Positions 1 to 9,056 of a stretch of DNA of 41,478 nucleotides are shown here, one piece after another. Below the pieces are notes generated by a model that saw only the letters and a list, made by a program, of their open reading frames with translations, had not been told where the DNA came from and did not search any database. Location: NCBI RefSeq assembly GCF_012395835.1, contig NZ_JAAZSQ010000028.1, forward strand, positions 1,406 through 42,883, given 5' to 3'. Within the stretch, counting starts at the first letter, position 1. Every line of letters begins with the position of its first letter. This DNA is from Arthrobacter mobilis. GTDB taxonomy: Bacteria > Actinomycetota > Actinomycetes > Actinomycetales > Micrococcaceae. Position numbers and translations under genes: made by a program.

Positions 1-116
1 GGGCACTGCCCCGTGATCCCCACCGAGGATAGTCTGCATCCGCTTCAGCCTCTCTTTGTCGCCGCGTTCCCTGCGGCGGTCTTCACGCACTTGTTTTCCG
101 GAATGGTCCGGCTGCC
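1..116. other. Left-edge sequence without recognised gene
   Basis: This short stretch lies downstream of the minus-strand SDR gene. I see no ORF with family resemblance and no clear hairpin. It may be the end of the operon or the edge of a neighbouring gene outside the window. Confidence 0.5.
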
Positions 117-866
117 TCAGACGCTGGAGTAGCCGCCGTCGATCAGGATGTTCTCGCCCGTGATCATGCCGGCATTCGCCCCGGCGAGAAAGGCGATCAG
201 GGCGGCGACCTCTTCGGGCTGGGCGAAGCGCCCCACCGGGATGAGCTTCTTCATGGCCTCGCCCTTCTCCCCGGCCCATGCCTGCTTGCCCAGCGGTGTT
301 TCCACCACCGTCGGGGAGACGGCGTTGACCGTCACGCCCTGGGGCGCCCATTCCATGGACAGGACCTTGGTCATCCCGACCACCCCTGCCTTGCTCGCGC
401 AGTAGGCCACGTGCTGGTCCAGGCCGATGACGCTGGCCTGCGAGGCGAGGTTGATGATCCGGCCGTATCCCTTGTCCGTCATAACCCGGCCGGCCGCCTG
501 CGCCATCTTGAAGCTGGCGCTGAGGTTGACGCCGATGGTGGCTTCCCACATCCGCTCGGACAGCTCCAGGGCCTTGTCCAGCAGCACCACGCCTGCCGAA
601 TTGACCAGGATGTCCACGGTCCCGGCCACCAGGACGGCCTCGTCCACGACCTTCTGCGCCGCGCCTTCGGCAGTCAGGTCCTGGGCAATGCCGTGGTGGC
701 CGCCGCCGGGCAGTTCGGCCATGGCGGCAGTGACCGAGTCGCTGAGGTCGACGCCGACGATCCTGGCGCCCCGTTCGGCGAAGTACCGGGCCACCGAATT
801 GCCGATGCCGCTGGCGGCGCCGGTGATGATCGCTACCTGGCCGGAGAATTCCTGGTCCACGCTCAT
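117..866 (-). CDS. SDR-family NAD(P)-dependent oxidoreductase, candidate D-threitol-type polyol dehydrogenase
   Basis: Predicted cytoplasmic classical short-chain dehydrogenase of 249 residues, the usual length of the family. Visible motifs are the cofactor loop TGAASGIG (15-22), NSAG (89-92), and the catalytic set N114, S142, Y155 and K159 (YCASK). The start is the ATG that overlaps the stop of the upstream isomerase by ATGA. A longer reading frame upstream only runs through the isomerase gene and is not used. It is the last gene of the polyol operon. SDR enzymes with this partner set oxidise D-threitol or related tetritols to erythrulose in mycobacteria; that substrate is inferred from context, and another sugar alcohol is possible. 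Confidence 0.85.
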   Translation of the reverse strand: MSVDQEFSGQVAIITGAASGIGNSVARYFAERGARIVGVDLSDSVTAAMAELPGGGHHGIAQDLTAEGAAQKVVDEAVLVAGTVDILVNSAGVVLLDKALELSERMWEATIGVNLSASFKMAQAAGRVMTDKGYGRIINLASQASVIGLDQHVAYCASKAGVVGMTKVLSMEWAPQGVTVNAVSPTVVETPLGKQAWAGEKGEAMKKLIPVGRFAQPEEVAALIAFLAGANAGMITGENILIDGGYSSV

Positions 867-1321
867 CCTTCGTAGCTGCTGATCGCGCCGACCTTCACCG
901 CGGAGGCGCTCTCCGGGTCGAAGGTGTAGGTCAGCCACTCGCGCACCAGGCGCCGGGCCAGCTCGACGCCGACCACGCGCTGGCCCAGGCACAGCACCTG
1001 CGCATCGTTGCTGAGCACGGAGCGCTCCACGGAGAACGAATCATGGGCCGTGACGGCACGGATGCCCTTGACCTTGTTGGCCGCGATGGCCACGCCCAGC
1101 CCCGTGCCGCACACCAGCAGGGCCCGGTCCGCCTTGCCTTCGGCCACCAGCATGGCCGCGGTGACGGCAATGTGCGGGTAGTCGGTGTGTCCGTCGGCGT
1201 CCACCCCGACGTCGGTCACGGACGCGACCGCGGGGTTTTCCTGCAGGTCCCGTTTCAGGATTTCCTTGTAGTCGAAGCCGGCGTCGTCGGAGCCGACGAC
1301 GAGGCGGAGTTTGCCATCCAT
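863..1321 (-). CDS. RpiB/LacAB-family sugar-phosphate isomerase (erythrulose-4-phosphate isomerase candidate)
   Basis: A 152-residue RpiB-type aldose-ketose isomerase. The active-site cysteine lies in the motif CGTGLG (71-76), preceded by the family-typical HTDYPH segment (45-50). The ATG start follows an AAGGAAC ribosome site 23 bases after the kinase stop, and the gene ends in a 4-base ATGA overlap with the SDR gene, so the two are probably translationally coupled. RpiB normally interconverts ribose-5-P and ribulose-5-P. Beside a DhaK-type kinase and tetritol-type dehydrogenases, RpiB homologues instead convert D-erythrulose-4-P to erythrose-4-P; I infer this role here. A housekeeping ribose-5-phosphate isomerase is less likely given the operon. 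Confidence 0.87.
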   Translation of the reverse strand: MDGKLRLVVGSDDAGFDYKEILKRDLQENPAVASVTDVGVDADGHTDYPHIAVTAAMLVAEGKADRALLVCGTGLGVAIAANKVKGIRAVTAHDSFSVERSVLSNDAQVLCLGQRVVGVELARRLVREWLTYTFDPESASAVKVGAISSYEG

Positions 1322-1344
1322 GGGATCAGTTCCTTTCAGTACCG

Positions 1345-3045
1345 TCAGCGACGGCCGAGTGCGGTCACAATGAGGCCCAGCGAGGTCGCTCCCGCATCGG
1401 GAGTGCCCAGGCTCTTTTCGGCCAGCGGCCGGGCGCGGCCCAGCCGAGGTTTCAGGTTGGCGGTGGCCGCTGCCGCCTCGGTGGCCGTCCGGGCCGCCGC
1501 CTGCCAGGCCTCGGGCAGGGGGCTGCCGCCGCCGACCGCGGTACGCAGCCGCTCCGCAAAGGGCAGCAGCGCATCGACCAGCGTCTTGTCGCCGATGGTC
1601 GCCCGGCCCAGGTCGGTCATGGCCGTGGCGAAGGCCTCGACGGCCTCCACCGCGGCGGTTTCGGCGTAGTCCTGGCGCCCGTCGGTGAGGCTGGCGCCGG
1701 CCGCCTCCAGAGCCGCTCCCCACAGCACGCCGGAAGTCCCGCCGGCCGAGGCGGCCCAGGCCTGGCCGGCCTTGGCCAGCAGCCACGCTCCCCCGGCGCC
1801 GTCCGCGGCGGCGGCCTCGGCGGCCGCCAGGGCCGCATCGATGCCCTTGACCATGCCCCGGCCGTGGTCGCCGTCGCCGGCGACGGCGTCGATCCGGCCC
1901 AGCATCTGCTCGTTGGCGTGCAGGGTCTGCTGCGCCGTGCGCAGCCCGGCCAGGACCACCTCGGCCAGGCCGAGGGCTGCCGGGGTGGCCTGCGGTGCCT
2001 GCTCCTGCTCCGCTTCCCCGCCCGCCTGCTGCTGCGCCGGGACCAGCGCGGCCGTGGCGGCGCGCTGCTTGCGGTAGGCGGGCGTGTACGCGTCGGCGGT
2101 CCAGTAGGCCTCCAGCTCCTCCGTGAGCCACATCAGGGTCAGCGAGCAACCGCCCATGTCCAGGCTGGTGACCAGTTCGCCGACCTCCGGGTCGACCACT
2201 TCCAGCCCGGCTTCCGCCAGTTCCCGGGACACCGTGTTCCAGAGCAGGAACAGCTCCTCGTACTTGGTGGTGCCCAGCCCGTTCAGGATCACTCCGACCC
2301 GCTGCCCGGCCTGGTCCGGGGCCTCCTTGAGCAGGGAGGAGACCAGCAGCCGGCCGAGCTCATCGGCCGTCGGCAGCGGCTCGTCGCGGATGCCCGGTTC
2401 GCCGTGGATTCCCAGGCCCAGGCCCAGGTGCCCCTCGGGGACGGTGAACAGCGGCTTGTCCGCCCCGGGCATGGTGCAGCCGGAGAATGCGACGCCGAGC
2501 GTGCGCGTGGCGGCATTGGCCGCCCGCCCGGCCCGTTCGACCTCGTCGAGGTCCAGTCCCGCGGCGGCGGCCGCGCCCATCACCTTGAAGACCGTGAAGT
2601 CGCCGGCGATGCCGCGGCGCTTGTCCTCTTCCGGGGCGGAGGCGATGTCGTCGGTGACCACCACGATGCGGGTGTCGATGCCCTCCTTGCGCAGGCGCTC
2701 GGCCGCAATGCCGAAGTTCAGGTTGTCGCCGGCATAGTTGCCGAAGGTCAGGACCACGCCGCGGCCCTGGTCGGCGGCCTTGGCCACCGAATAGACCTGG
2801 GCGGCGGACGGGGAGGTGAAAATGTTGCCGACGACGGCGCCGGCGGCCAGTCCCGGTCCGACCAGGCCGCAGAAGGCCGGGTAGTGGCCGGATCCGCCGC
2901 CGACGACGACGGCGACCTGCGGTTCGCCGGACCGGAGGCCCACGGCGCCTCCGGGCACCCCGCGCAGCCGGTCCGCATACAAGGAGAGGAAGCCGGAGAA
3001 CTGCTCTTCTGCGAACTCGGCCGGGTCATTGAATAGCTTGGTCAA
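1345..3045 (-). CDS. Fused DhaK-DhaL dihydroxyacetone/erythrulose-type kinase
   Basis: A 566-residue ATP-dependent ketose kinase. The N-terminal DhaK domain (about 1-330) has the substrate loop VVGGGSGH (47-54) and H214 in LGIHGEPG, the histidine that binds the keto substrate covalently as a hemiaminal. A Gln/Ala/Glu-rich linker (about 335-355) leads to a DhaL ATP-binding domain with GDGDHG (390-395) and GGTSG (435-439). The fusion of K and L domains is the ATP-dependent architecture, not the PTS-dependent one. The start is TTG, chosen because GGAG lies 6 bases upstream. In this operon the likely substrate is a tetrulose such as erythrulose made by a polyol dehydrogenase; dihydroxyacetone is the alternative. 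Confidence 0.88.
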   Translation of the reverse strand: MTKLFNDPAEFAEEQFSGFLSLYADRLRGVPGGAVGLRSGEPQVAVVVGGGSGHYPAFCGLVGPGLAAGAVVGNIFTSPSAAQVYSVAKAADQGRGVVLTFGNYAGDNLNFGIAAERLRKEGIDTRIVVVTDDIASAPEEDKRRGIAGDFTVFKVMGAAAAAGLDLDEVERAGRAANAATRTLGVAFSGCTMPGADKPLFTVPEGHLGLGLGIHGEPGIRDEPLPTADELGRLLVSSLLKEAPDQAGQRVGVILNGLGTTKYEELFLLWNTVSRELAEAGLEVVDPEVGELVTSLDMGGCSLTLMWLTEELEAYWTADAYTPAYRKQRAATAALVPAQQQAGGEAEQEQAPQATPAALGLAEVVLAGLRTAQQTLHANEQMLGRIDAVAGDGDHGRGMVKGIDAALAAAEAAAADGAGGAWLLAKAGQAWAASAGGTSGVLWGAALEAAGASLTDGRQDYAETAAVEAVEAFATAMTDLGRATIGDKTLVDALLPFAERLRTAVGGGSPLPEAWQAAARTATEAAAATANLKPRLGRARPLAEKSLGTPDAGATSLGLIVTALGRR

Positions 3046-3091
3046 GGAAAGCTCCGTGGTGGTCGTTGCTGCTCTGGCCTGCCGGCGGCTG

Positions 3092-3129
3092 GCCGGGGTC
3101 CCAGGCCTGGCGCGGCCCGGGACCCCGGC
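3092..3129 (-). terminator. Intra-operon GC-rich hairpin (attenuator or RNA stabiliser)
   Basis: The arms GCCGGGGTCCC (3092-3102) and GGGACCCCGGC (3119-3129) are perfectly complementary over 11 bp with a 16-base loop. It lies in the 96-base gap between the binding-protein stop and the kinase start, with no T run. Such hairpins often leave the binding protein more abundant than downstream products; that effect is inferred. Confidence 0.55.
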
Positions 3130-3141
3130 GAAGCCTGCCGC

Positions 3142-4224
3142 TTACTGCTGCTTCTGGCCCGGAAGACCCTCGTAGGCAATGTTTCCGTTCTTGAGGTTCT
3201 CGTCGATCATCTGCGGAAGCTGCTCCAGGAATGCCTCGCGGTCGGTGACCACGTTCTTCATGGCCGCGTCCACGTTCTCCTTGGTGATGGCGGGCATGAT
3301 GTACTTCGGCGTCGCCTCCACGGTCTCGCCGCGGGCGATCTTGGCCGCCACGGCCAGGCCCGTGGCCATCTCCACGGTGCCGTGCTGCAGCGAGGTGCCG
3401 ATGAAGTCCCCGCTCTTGACCGCCTTCAGGCCGTCCTCGATGCCGTCGATGCCCACGATCTTGACGCCCTTGACGCCTGCCTCGTTCAGGGCCTGCAGGG
3501 CGCCCAGGCCCATGTCGTCGTTCTGCGCGATGACGCCGTCGATATCGGAACCGAATGCGGAGATCCAGTTCTTCATCTTGTTCACGGCCTCGTCGCGCTT
3601 CCAGTTGGCCGTGTCCTTGGCCAGGACCTTGATGTCCGGGTTTTCCTTCAGGACCTTGTCGATGCCGGCGCCGCGGTCGATCTGGCCGGAGCCGCCGATC
3701 GGTCCCTCCAGAATGACCACGTTGCCCTTGCCGCCGAGGGCCTCGACCATCATCCGGGCCTCCTGCTCGCCGGCGGCGACGTCGTCCGGCTGCACGGAGC
3801 CGGCGAGCTTGTCGCTCTTGAGCGCGGAGTTGACGTCGATGACCGGGATGCCGGCCTCTTCGGCCGCCGCGATCTGCGGCTGGAGGGAGTCGGCCTGGAC
3901 CGGGTTGACCAGGATGGCGTCGACGCCCTGGTTGATGTACTGGTCCACCTGGTTGGCCTGGGTGGCCACGTCAAGGTTCGCCGAGTTCCACAGCATTTCG
4001 ATGTCGTTGGCCTTGGCATAGGCCTCCATGCCTTCCTTGCCCTGGGTGACGAAGGAGGACATGTCGTAGACGGTCACACCGATGGTGACCCTGTCGCCGC
4101 TGCCGCCGGTGCCTCCGCCGCCGCCGGCGGAGGTGTCGCCGGCGCCGCAGCCGGCGAGCGCCAGGGCCGCGGCGGCACCGAGGCCGGCCATCTGCAGCAT
4201 TTTCCTTGCACGGGTGATCTTCAT
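3142..4224 (-). CDS. Ribose-type ABC transporter substrate-binding lipoprotein
   Basis: A 360-residue periplasmic-binding-protein-like domain 4 (RbsB type) lipoprotein that captures a sugar or polyol outside the membrane for the adjacent transporter. The signal peptide ends in the lipobox LAGC with the lipidated C26, followed by a Gly/Ser-rich tether. The segment with [13 protein letters not shown] begins the mature domain, and the repeated ligand-site style of GVDAILVNP and [14 protein letters not shown] is characteristic of this class. The ATG has AAGGAACC upstream. It sits 67 bases after the permease stop and is followed by a hairpin. The ligand is not determinable from sequence; a C4 polyol is suggested by neighbours. 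Confidence 0.9.
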   Translation of the reverse strand: MKITRARKMLQMAGLGAAAALALAGCGAGDTSAGGGGGTGGSGDRVTIGVTVYDMSSFVTQGKEGMEAYAKANDIEMLWNSANLDVATQANQVDQYINQGVDAILVNPVQADSLQPQIAAAEEAGIPVIDVNSALKSDKLAGSVQPDDVAAGEQEARMMVEALGGKGNVVILEGPIGGSGQIDRGAGIDKVLKENPDIKVLAKDTANWKRDEAVNKMKNWISAFGSDIDGVIAQNDDMGLGALQALNEAGVKGVKIVGIDGIEDGLKAVKSGDFIGTSLQHGTVEMATGLAVAAKIARGETVEATPKYIMPAITKENVDAAMKNVVTDREAFLEQLPQMIDENLKNGNIAYEGLPGQKQQ

Positions 4225-4291
4225 GTGGGGTTCCTTGTTCCTTTTTTAATGTGGGAGCTGAAACTTGTGGTCCGGGGAAACTGCGGGAGGT

Positions 4292-5314
4292 CTAGCTGGT
4301 CCGGCGGTGTGCCGCCCAGACGTCGATGGCGACCGCGAGGACGATCAGCACGCCCTTGATCACGTCCTGCCAGTACGAGGGCACGATCAGCAGGTCGAGG
4401 CCGTTGTTCAGGGTCTGGATCAGCAGCAGGCCGATGGCGGTTCCCCAGACGGTGCCCCGGCCGCCCATGAGGCTGGCGCCGCCGATGACCACGGCCGCAA
4501 TGGCGTCCAGTTCGTAGCCCTGGCCCAGGTTGGGGGCGCCGGAGATGACCCGGGAGGCGAGCATGAGGCCGGAGATGCCGGCCAGCACGCCGCTGATGGT
4601 GTAGACGCTGAAGAGGATGCGCTTGGACTTCACGCCGGCGATTTCGGCCGCCAGGCGGTTGCCGCCGACGGCGTAGACGCGCATGCCGTAGGAGGTCCGT
4701 TTCATGATGATGGCGAACGCGATGATGCACAGGATCATCAGGATGACGGGAATCTTCAGGCCGAGGATCTCGGTGTTGGCGATGGAGCCGAAGTTCGCCG
4801 GCAGGCCGTTGATGGGCGCGCCGCCGCCGATGACATAGGCCGCGCCGGAGGCCAGGGTCAGCATGCCGAGGGTGGCGATGAAGGGCGGCACGTTCATGCG
4901 GCTGACCACGAAGCCGTTGACGGCGCCGGCCGCCAGTCCGACGGCTACCGCGACGACGACGGTGAGCAGCAGGTTGCCTGCCGAGGCCTTGGCCACGTAC
5001 GCGCCGGCCATGGCGCTGGCGGCAATGATGCTGCCGACCGAGAGGTCGATGCCGCCGGTGAGGATGACCAGGGTCTGCCCCAGGGCGATCAGGGCGAAGG
5101 GTGCGGCCGCGATCAGGATGGTGGTCATGTTTTCCACCGTCCCGAAGCGGGCGCTCTTGTAAAGGAAGAACGCGACCACGAACAGCATGACCACGACCAT
5201 GGCGTGGCGGACGGCGAATCCCTGGAGCCATTGCCAGCTGAACCGCCTGCCCGGTTCCCCCGGGGCTGCCCCGGCCGCGGCGGGCTCGAGCGTGGTGCTT
5301 CGGTTAGTTGTCAT
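4292..5314 (-). CDS. Ribose/sugar-type ABC transporter permease (RbsC/AraH family)
   Basis: A 340-residue inner-membrane permease with about eight to ten hydrophobic segments after a short cytoplasmic N-terminus. The conserved GGIDLSVGS motif (87-95) and the GGASLMGGRGT loop near residue 275 identify the RbsC family, which forms the translocation pore of CUT2 carbohydrate importers. Its ATG lies inside the last codons of the ATPase gene (11-base overlap), indicating co-translation. It works with the ATPase upstream and the lipoprotein downstream in the transcript. Confidence 0.92.
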   Translation of the reverse strand: MTTNRSTTLEPAAAGAAPGEPGRRFSWQWLQGFAVRHAMVVVMLFVVAFFLYKSARFGTVENMTTILIAAAPFALIALGQTLVILTGGIDLSVGSIIAASAMAGAYVAKASAGNLLLTVVVAVAVGLAAGAVNGFVVSRMNVPPFIATLGMLTLASGAAYVIGGGAPINGLPANFGSIANTEILGLKIPVILMILCIIAFAIIMKRTSYGMRVYAVGGNRLAAEIAGVKSKRILFSVYTISGVLAGISGLMLASRVISGAPNLGQGYELDAIAAVVIGGASLMGGRGTVWGTAIGLLLIQTLNNGLDLLIVPSYWQDVIKGVLIVLAVAIDVWAAHRRTS

Positions 5315-6869
5315 TGTTCTCGATGTCCTTCTTTGTGGAGGCTTCCAGTCCGGATGCCAGCCGGAAAATCTTGTCCTGCGCGGAGGGCTCCAGCAGTTCG
5401 GCCTTGCTCAGTTCCCCGGCGACGCCCAGGCCGCGCATGACGAGGGCACGGTGGGAGAGGCTCAGGATCTCGGGCATGTCGCTGGAGGCCATGACTACCG
5501 CCATGCCCTGGCGGGCCAGATCCACGATGATCCGGTAGATCTCGCTGCGCGCCCCGACGTCCACCCCGCGGGTGGGCTCGTCCAGCAGCAGCACGTCCAC
5601 CGGACCGGTCAGCCACCTGCCGAAGACCACCTTCTGCTGGTTGCCGCCGGAGAGCGTCTCCATGGTCTGCCCGAGGCCGCGGCTCTTCAGGTTCATCGAC
5701 TTCATGATGTCCCCGATGCTGCCGGACCGTTTCCGGTTGTTGATCCAGCCCGCGTTGGTGAAGGACTTGATCCGCGGCAGGGAAGCGTTGTCCAGCACGC
5801 TCATGGACAGCACCGCCCCGGCGCCCTTGCGGTCCTCCGGCACGAGGGCGATTTTGGCGGCGATGGCGGCCGCCGGGTTGCCCAGGGCGACCTTGCGGTT
5901 CCCGACGGCCACGGAGCCGGCCGGGGCGCGGCGCATGCCGAAGATGCTCTCCATCAGCTCGGTGCGCCCGGCACCCACCAGGCCGGCCAGGCCCAGGATC
6001 TCGCCCCGGCGGACCGAGAAGCTGACCGGGGCCGTCCCGTCGCCGATGACCAGGTCCTCGACCGTCAGGGCGACCTCGTCCTGCGGGGTCCCGATCTCGG
6101 GGAACATGTCCTCGAGCTCGCGGCCGATCATGGCCTCGACGATGTCGTCGTCGCTGAGCTGCTGCAGCGGCTTGTCCTCGACCAGGTTGCCGTCCCGGAG
6201 CACGATGACGCGGTCCGCCATGGCCCGGATTTCCTCCATCTTGTGGGTGGTGAACAGCATGGCCACGCCCTGGTCGCGAAGCGACCGCACGACCGAGTAG
6301 AGCCGCCCGACCTCCTGTTCGGCGATCGCGCTGGTCGGCTCGTCCAGCAGCAGGACCTTCGCGCCCCGGCTGGTGGCCTTGACGATCTCGATGATCTGGC
6401 GGATGCCCACGGGCAGGGAGCCCATCCGCACGGTCGGGTCGATCTCCAGTCCGAACGGCTTCAGGTACTCCCGGGCCTGGCGGATCATCGCGCCGCGGTT
6501 CAGCAGCCCCACCGGCGAGCGCAGCTCGCGGCCGACGAACAGATTCTCGTAGACGGTCATTTCCGGGATCGAGGCCAGTTCCTGCGGCACGATGGCGACC
6601 CCCAGCCGGTGGGCGGCCTGGATGTCCCCGGCGTGCAGGTGCTCGCCGCGGACCTCCACGGTGCCTTCGTCCGGCTTGTACTGCCCGGAGGCGATCTTCA
6701 TGAGCGTGGACTTGCCCGCGCCGTTTTCGCCGGCCAGCGCGGTGACGGTGCCCGGTTCCAGAACCAGGGAGACACCCTTCAGGACCGGGATGCCGCCAAA
6801 GCTCATGCGGATGCCGTGGCATTCGAGCATGGCGGTGGACACCGCCTCGGTGCTGTGCTTGGTATGCAT
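5304..6869 (-). CDS. Dual-domain sugar ABC transporter ATPase (RbsA/MglA type)
   Basis: A 521-residue CUT2-type ATPase with two tandem ABC cassettes that power import through the RbsC-like permease. Cassette 1 has Walker A GENGAGKST (47-55) and Walker B LLLDEPTSAI. Cassette 2 has the degenerate Walker A GLVGAGRTE that is normal for this family, an intact signature LSGGNQQK and Walker B LLLDEPTRGVD. Length is typical for RbsA. The ATG is 5 bases beyond the stop of the dehydrogenase gene. Cytoplasmic, membrane-associated. Confidence 0.93.
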   Translation of the reverse strand: MHTKHSTEAVSTAMLECHGIRMSFGGIPVLKGVSLVLEPGTVTALAGENGAGKSTLMKIASGQYKPDEGTVEVRGEHLHAGDIQAAHRLGVAIVPQELASIPEMTVYENLFVGRELRSPVGLLNRGAMIRQAREYLKPFGLEIDPTVRMGSLPVGIRQIIEIVKATSRGAKVLLLDEPTSAIAEQEVGRLYSVVRSLRDQGVAMLFTTHKMEEIRAMADRVIVLRDGNLVEDKPLQQLSDDDIVEAMIGRELEDMFPEIGTPQDEVALTVEDLVIGDGTAPVSFSVRRGEILGLAGLVGAGRTELMESIFGMRRAPAGSVAVGNRKVALGNPAAAIAAKIALVPEDRKGAGAVLSMSVLDNASLPRIKSFTNAGWINNRKRSGSIGDIMKSMNLKSRGLGQTMETLSGGNQQKVVFGRWLTGPVDVLLLDEPTRGVDVGARSEIYRIIVDLARQGMAVVMASSDMPEILSLSHRALVMRGLGVAGELSKAELLEPSAQDKIFRLASGLEASTKKDIENNDN

Positions 6870-6874
6870 GGGAT

Positions 6875-7909
6875 CTACCGCCCCGGCCGCACGATCGTTT
6901 TCAGGCTGGCGGGTTTGGTCGAATCGGCCAGGGCCTGGGCCACGTCCTCGATGCCGTAGACCCCGGTGACCAGTCCGTCCAGGTCCACGCGCCCGGTCCG
7001 CACCAGTTCGATGGCGATCGGCCAGGTGTTGGCGTAGCGGAAGATCCCGGTGACCACCAGTTCCCGGTTCTGGATCAGCGACAGCGGCAGCGCGACCTCG
7101 TCCGCGCCCATGCCCACCAGGACCACCCGGCCGGCCGGAGCCACGTTGCGGATGCCCGTCAGGATCGCCGGCGTCGCCCCCGAGGCTTCAATGAACGCGC
7201 CAACCTCCAGGCCAAGGTTCGCCACGTCGTCGGTTTTGGGATCGATCACGCGGTCTGCGCCGAAGGTGAGGGCCCTGCGGCGGCGCTCGTCGTCGAGGTC
7301 GGAGACGATGACCTCGGTGGCGCCGTAGGCCTTGGCCACCTGGGCGCAGATAATGCCGATGGGGCCGGCGCCGGTGATGAGCACCTTCGCCCCGGGCGTG
7401 ACCTGGGCCTTCTGCATGGCCGCGATGCCGACCGAGAGCGGCTCCATCAGGGCCGCCGCCTCGTCGCTGATGCTGTCGGGCACCGTGAAGGCGAAGTGGG
7501 ACTGGATCTTGACGAACTCCATGAAGGCCCCGTCGACCGGCGGCGTGGCGTAGAAGCGCATGGACGGATCCAGGTTGTAGCAGCCGGCCAGGGACTGCTT
7601 CGAGTGCGGGTCGGGCCGCTGCGGTTCGATCGAGACGCGCTCCCCCACCCGCGAGGGGTCCACCCCGCTGCCGGCGGCCACAATGGTGCCGGCGGCCTCA
7701 TGCCCCAGGACCAGCGGGGACTCCACCACGAAGTCGCCGATCCGGCCTTCCTGGAAGTAATGCACATCCGATCCGCACACGCCCACCGCGGAGACCCGGA
7801 CCAGGACCTCGTCCGCTTCCAGCGCAGGCAGGGGCCGCTCTTCGACCACGACTGACTGCGGTTTGACCAGAACACTGGCCTTCATGGTTTCCGGCAAGAC
7901 TGCTTCCAC
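6875..7909 (-). CDS. Medium-chain zinc-type polyol dehydrogenase (erythritol/L-threitol dehydrogenase candidate)
   Basis: A sorbitol/threonine-dehydrogenase-like MDR enzyme that oxidises a sugar alcohol with NAD(P). Catalytic zinc ligands are in GVCGSDVHYF and LGHEAAG, and the Rossmann loop is TGAGPIG. In the lobe that normally binds a structural zinc through four cysteines, the sequence reads EPQRPDPHSKQSLAGCYNL, with only one Cys, so structural zinc is probably absent. The start is uncertain. GTG at 7909 has AAGGGAAG 7 bases upstream; an ATG at 7885 and a TTG at 7933 are alternatives. It is the first gene of the operon, facing the SorC regulator. Mycobacterial tetritol pathways contain a similar enzyme; the substrate assignment is inference. 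Confidence 0.85.
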   Translation of the reverse strand: MEAVLPETMKASVLVKPQSVVVEERPLPALEADEVLVRVSAVGVCGSDVHYFQEGRIGDFVVESPLVLGHEAAGTIVAAGSGVDPSRVGERVSIEPQRPDPHSKQSLAGCYNLDPSMRFYATPPVDGAFMEFVKIQSHFAFTVPDSISDEAAALMEPLSVGIAAMQKAQVTPGAKVLITGAGPIGIICAQVAKAYGATEVIVSDLDDERRRRALTFGADRVIDPKTDDVANLGLEVGAFIEASGATPAILTGIRNVAPAGRVVLVGMGADEVALPLSLIQNRELVVTGIFRYANTWPIAIELVRTGRVDLDGLVTGVYGIEDVAQALADSTKPASLKTIVRPGR

Positions 7910-8008
7910 CGATCGACTTCCCTTCGTACTCAAGCCCCCGCCCGCAGTCCTGCGGAATGAAGTCCTGCGGACCGCGGCGGCCGGTTCTGCAAAAGTATGA
8001 CCCGGATC

Positions 8009-8043
8009 TCATCATATGTGCAAGTGCTTGCTCATATGAGCAA
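8009..8043. promoter_or_regulatory. Twin operator-like sites between dehydrogenase and SorC regulator
   Basis: Positions 8028-8043 read TTGCTCATATGAGCAA, a perfect 16-bp palindrome. A related element, TCATATGTGCAA (8012-8023), lies exactly 20 bp before TCATATGAGCAA (8032-8043), about two helical turns. On the minus strand TTGCAC (8023-8018) and CATACT (7999-7994) form a possible -35/-10 pair with 18-bp spacing, so a bound repressor would cover the -35 of the operon promoter. Site, spacing and position suit a tetrameric SorC regulator; binding itself is inferred. Confidence 0.65.
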
Positions 8044-8095
8044 TTTCTGGGAAGGTAATCTAGCAACCGGACAGGTGGCGATGGAAAGACAAGAG

Positions 8096-9043
8096 ATGAC
8101 AATGGCACAGCTAGGACCCGACGCCCTGGTGCGCACGGCGTACATTGCCCAGCAGCATTTCATCGAGGGAAAGACCCGGATCGAGATCGCTGCCGAAACG
8201 GGCCTGAGCCGTTTCAAGATCGGCCGGATCCTCGAGCAGGCCGTGGCCAGCGGCATCGTCAGGTTCGAAATCGCGAGCCCGTCGTCTTTGGACCTGGAGC
8301 TGTCGGTCCAGCTGCAGAAGGCCTACGGCCTGGAACGCGCCATCGCCGTCAACGTGCCGGCCGAAACGCCCGAGGCCATCCAGCAGCACCTCGGCGGGAC
8401 CGCCGCCGATTTGCTGTCCGAGATCCTGACCGATGACGATGTCCTCGGCCTGACCTCGGGCCGGACGGTCAATGCGCTGGCCCGCTCCCTGCGTTCCCTG
8501 CCGCGCTGCGAAGTCGTCCAGCTCGCGGGCATCGCCGGCCCCATCCAGGAGACCGGCATCGAAACCATCCGCCGCGTCAGTGCCGTGGCCGGCACCAGGC
8601 CCTGGACCATCTACGCTCCGCTGATCGTCAGCGACGCCGCGACCGCCCAGGGGCTGCGCAGGCAGCACGAACTGATGGATACCTTCGCGCAGTTCTCCCG
8701 CGTGACCGTAGCCGTGGTGGCCGTCGGCAGCTGGTCACCGCCCGATTCCCAGATGGTCGAAAACCCTGCCCTGGGCAGCCAGGACCGGGATGCCCTGATC
8801 GCCCGCGGCGTCCGGGCGGAGGTGTGCGCAACCCTGGTGAACGATGCCGGGCGGGTGATCGAGGACGTCGATGACCGCTGCATCGCCATTCCGGAGTCCC
8901 AGTTGCGCCGGATCCCGCACGTCATCGCGGTGGCCGGCGGCGAAGCCAAGACCCAGGCCATCCGGGCCGTGCTCGTCTCCGGGCTCGCGCATTCACTGAT
9001 TACCGACGCAGCGACCGCCCGCAGGCTGATCGGGATGGCCTGA
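8096..9043 (+). CDS. SorC/DeoR-type sugar-binding transcriptional regulator
   Basis: A regulator of about 315 residues, the normal SorC length. The N-terminal helix-turn-helix occupies about residues 20-60 (EGKTRIEIAAETGLSRFKIGR region), followed by a sugar-phosphate-binding domain with LTSGRTVNAL and a C-terminal VAGGEAKTQAIRAVL segment typical of the family. SorC proteins release or change their DNA contacts on binding a phosphorylated sugar. The start at ATG 8096 follows GGAAAG by 7 bases; in-frame ATGs at 8081 and 8102 are alternatives. A frame extending to 7997 would include the operator and is rejected. It is transcribed divergently from the polyol operon, which it probably controls. 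Confidence 0.9.
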   Translation: MTMAQLGPDALVRTAYIAQQHFIEGKTRIEIAAETGLSRFKIGRILEQAVASGIVRFEIASPSSLDLELSVQLQKAYGLERAIAVNVPAETPEAIQQHLGGTAADLLSEILTDDDVLGLTSGRTVNALARSLRSLPRCEVVQLAGIAGPIQETGIETIRRVSAVAGTRPWTIYAPLIVSDAATAQGLRRQHELMDTFAQFSRVTVAVVAVGSWSPPDSQMVENPALGSQDRDALIARGVRAEVCATLVNDAGRVIEDVDDRCIAIPESQLRRIPHVIAVAGGEAKTQAIRAVLVSGLAHSLITDAATARRLIGMA

Positions 9044-9056
9044 CCCCCGCTGCCTG

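Noticed and set aside
867-992. N-terminal extension of the SDR gene
   Set aside because: It lies inside the RpiB gene; the ATG at 866 overlaps the RpiB stop as ATGA and matches family starts.
7997-8095. Upstream extension of the SorC regulator
   Set aside because: It would translate the operator palindrome and promoter region and makes the protein longer than the family.
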